60,938 nucleotides of DNA from Myxococcota bacterium (GTDB lineage: Bacteria; Myxococcota_A; Polyangia; Polyangiales; JANWZI01): NCBI GenBank assembly GCA_025054695.1, contig JANWZI010000012.1, forward strand, positions 1 through 60,938, given 5' to 3'. The notes beneath the pieces were generated by a model, which saw only the letters and a program-made list of their open reading frames with translations, was not told the DNA's origin and made no database searches. Positions 59,156 to 60,938 of the stretch are shown one piece after another. How positions within the stretch are numbered: the first letter of the stretch is position 1; the number at the start of each line of letters is the position of its first letter. A program made the translations under genes and the position numbers.

Positions 59156-60070
59156 TCACGTCGACTCGTACAACCCTCCGACGTACAGGCTCGCGCGACC
59201 CTCGGGGCGCGCTTCCAGATGCGCCGTGGCGCCGAGCGCGACGGCGACGTTGTCCGGCGCGTGGCCCACGGGCAGGCCCGCCGCCACGGGCACGCCGAGA
59301 TCCCCCAGCCGCTCGGCGAGCACCTGCTCCACGGTCGTCCCGTCGGGCCCTGGCTCGCACGCGGTGAAGTGCCCCAGCACGACCCCGGCCACCCGCCGAA
59401 GCACCCCCGCCTGGCGCAACGCCGTGAGCATCCGGTCGACGCGGTACGGCCGCTCGTCGACGTCCTCGAGCAGCACGACGGCGCCGTCGAGCGGCGGAAA
59501 GAACGGAGTCGGAGCGAGCGCGAACAGTACCGTCAAGTTGCCACCCAGCAACGGTCCCTGCGCGACACCGGGCACGAGCGTCCGCAAGGCGTCGAAGCGC
59601 GCCGGAGCGCCGCGCAACGCCTCCACGAATGCCTCGAAGGTCGGCGGGGGCGCATGGCCCAACGTCGTGACGAGCGGAGCGTGCAGCGAGCGCAGCCCCG
59701 CGCGCGCCCACAAGGCGTGCAACGCCGTCGCATCGCTGAACCCCGCGACGAGCTTGCCCGCCCGCGCGACGTCCGCCGGCTCGATACGGTCGAGCAGACG
59801 CGTCGCCCCGTAGCCTCCGCGCGCCACGAGCAACCCGTCCACCGCCGGATCGTCGAGCGCGGCACGCAGTTGCTCCACCCGCTGCTCGTCGCTGCCGGCG
59901 AGGAAGCCCACGGCGGTCGACGGCTCGAGCTTCGCGTCTACCTCGAAGAACGGTCGCAACCGATCGACGCCGGCACGCACGGCATCGGGATCGGGCGGGC
60001 TGCCGGGCGCGACGACACGCAGGCGCAGTGGGCGCGTGCGGCGCGGCAACGGAGCGAGCGGCTGTCGCAC
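59156..60070 (-). CDS. LD-carboxypeptidase (peptidase family S66)
   Basis: A 304-aa protein, normal length for the family. The nucleophile Ser is S112 in AGFSDATALHALW. The Glu is in VLLEDVDERPYRVDRML near 203, and the catalytic His is in GLPVGHAPDNVAVALG near 277. The N-terminal RVVAPGSPP is typical. The family cleaves the L,D-bond of the tetrapeptide in murein recycling, or related substrates. GTG 60070 is chosen; a TTG at 60106 and the longer repeat-containing frame are less likely. It is divergent from atpD and convergent with the sulfotransferase. Confidence 0.87.
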   Translation of the reverse strand: MRQPLAPLPRRTRPLRLRVVAPGSPPDPDAVRAGVDRLRPFFEVDAKLEPSTAVGFLAGSDEQRVEQLRAALDDPAVDGLLVARGGYGATRLLDRIEPADVARAGKLVAGFSDATALHALWARAGLRSLHAPLVTTLGHAPPPTFEAFVEALRGAPARFDALRTLVPGVAQGPLLGGNLTVLFALAPTPFFPPLDGAVVLLEDVDERPYRVDRMLTALRQAGVLRRVAGVVLGHFTACEPGPDGTTVEQVLAERLGDLGVPVAAGLPVGHAPDNVAVALGATAHLEARPEGRASLYVGGLYEST

Positions 60071-60119
60071 GGATGCCTGTTTCGACGCGGTGAGCCGAGC
60101 GGTCAAGCGGCCCCTCCGT

Positions 60120-60290
60120 CCGCTCGCGTTGGGTCCGAGACTGAAAGCGCCGGCGAGGTGAGTCGATTCGAGACTCGAGCGCGGGCCGGGCTCGGGCTCG
60201 GGCTCGGACTCGGTCTCGCTTCCGACGACGGCAACGTCGAGCAATGGGACCGCCGCCGTGAGTCGGAGTCGAAGCAGGACCTCGAAGCCC
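60120..60290 (-). repeat. GAGNCC array 14, reverse orientation, with gamma-like module
   Basis: On the minus strand a gamma-like module (60222-60265, GCGGCGGTCCCATTGCTCGA) leads into GAGACCGAGTCCGAG units (60185-60220), which end with the GAATCGACTCACCTCG closing sequence (60156-60171). It lies in the 326-bp divergent spacer between the LD-carboxypeptidase and atpD. The rest of the spacer holds the atpD promoter. Confidence 0.75.
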
Positions 60291-60300
60291 TCGTCGTGCG

Positions 60301-60329
60301 TTGACCCCTCTCCAGGGGCGTGCTATCCG
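60301..60329 (+). promoter_or_regulatory. putative atpD promoter
   Basis: TTGACC (60301-60306), 17 nt, TATCCG (60324-60329), about 67 bp before the atpD ATG. The spacer contains a small hairpin (CCCCTCTCCAGGGG). Confidence 0.45.
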
Positions 60330-60396
60330 CGCGCGCGCTCCGACGTCGGGTCGGCGCACGTTCGCCACGGCCCGCAGGTCCCCTCGGGAGGAAGGC

Positions 60397-60938
<542 letters not shown>

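Overview
The window is GC-rich (roughly 70%), densely packed DNA that looks like a myxobacterium (Myxococcota), most plausibly of the Polyangiales/Sandaracinaceae side. The evidence is the protein content: an FHA/AgmX-PglI type Glt protein next to a giant TPR protein, a Ser/Thr kinase with the HRDVSPHN loop and PEGA domains, large Cys-rich lipoproteins, and frequent GTG starts with GTGA or ATGA stop/start overlaps. No genus can be fixed from sequence alone.

Layout. 1-1.1 kb: a repeat array, a YraN-type gene and a small Cys-rich lipoprotein (minus strand). 1.25-22.2 kb: a plus-strand cluster that matches the core of the Glt/Nfs (gliding or spore-coat) machinery of Myxococcus: a periplasmic TPR protein (GltC-like), a 1.2-kaa TPR protein (GltD/AgmU-like), a TPR lipoprotein (GltE-like), a small exported protein (GltF-like), an FHA-TM-AgmX/PglI protein (GltG-like), another TPR protein, and a cytoplasmic TPR giant of about 3,340 aa (GltI/AgmK-like). 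The outer-membrane barrels (GltA, GltB, GltH) and GltJ are not here. 22.5-25.2 kb (minus): a membrane protein translationally coupled to an M1-type peptidase. 25.3-32.4 kb: tsaE, carB, greA, recG. 32.4-39.9 kb: a sulfatase-fold/HEAT membrane protein, a Ser/Thr kinase and a HEAT-repeat membrane protein. 40-41.8 kb: the conserved rpsP-khpA-rimM-trmD block, without rplS. 42.3-48.5 kb: a Bcp peroxiredoxin, hisB-hisH, a membrane PP2C phosphatase, a TPR protein with a degenerate zincin domain, and a Ppx/GppA phosphatase. 48.8-57.6 kb (minus): a LysE-type exporter and four surface lipoproteins, two of them very Cys-rich. 58-60.9 kb: a sulfotransferase, an LD-carboxypeptidase and the 5' part of atpD.

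The most unusual property is a family of at least 13 intergenic arrays of a degenerate hexamer, GAGNCC. They are spread over the whole window, and most are led or split by one of a few conserved 35-50 bp modules (called alpha, beta and gamma here). Eleven of thirteen lie in the same strand orientation whatever the direction of the flanking genes. In three loci the alpha module starts at or close to the upstream stop codon, and its substitutions preserve an antisense reading frame. This repeat family is the best candidate here for an undescribed element.

A second pattern is a TANNNT -10-like hexamer 7-8 nt before several start codons, which suggests leaderless transcripts. No tRNA, rRNA, CRISPR array, transposase or phage gene was recognised.
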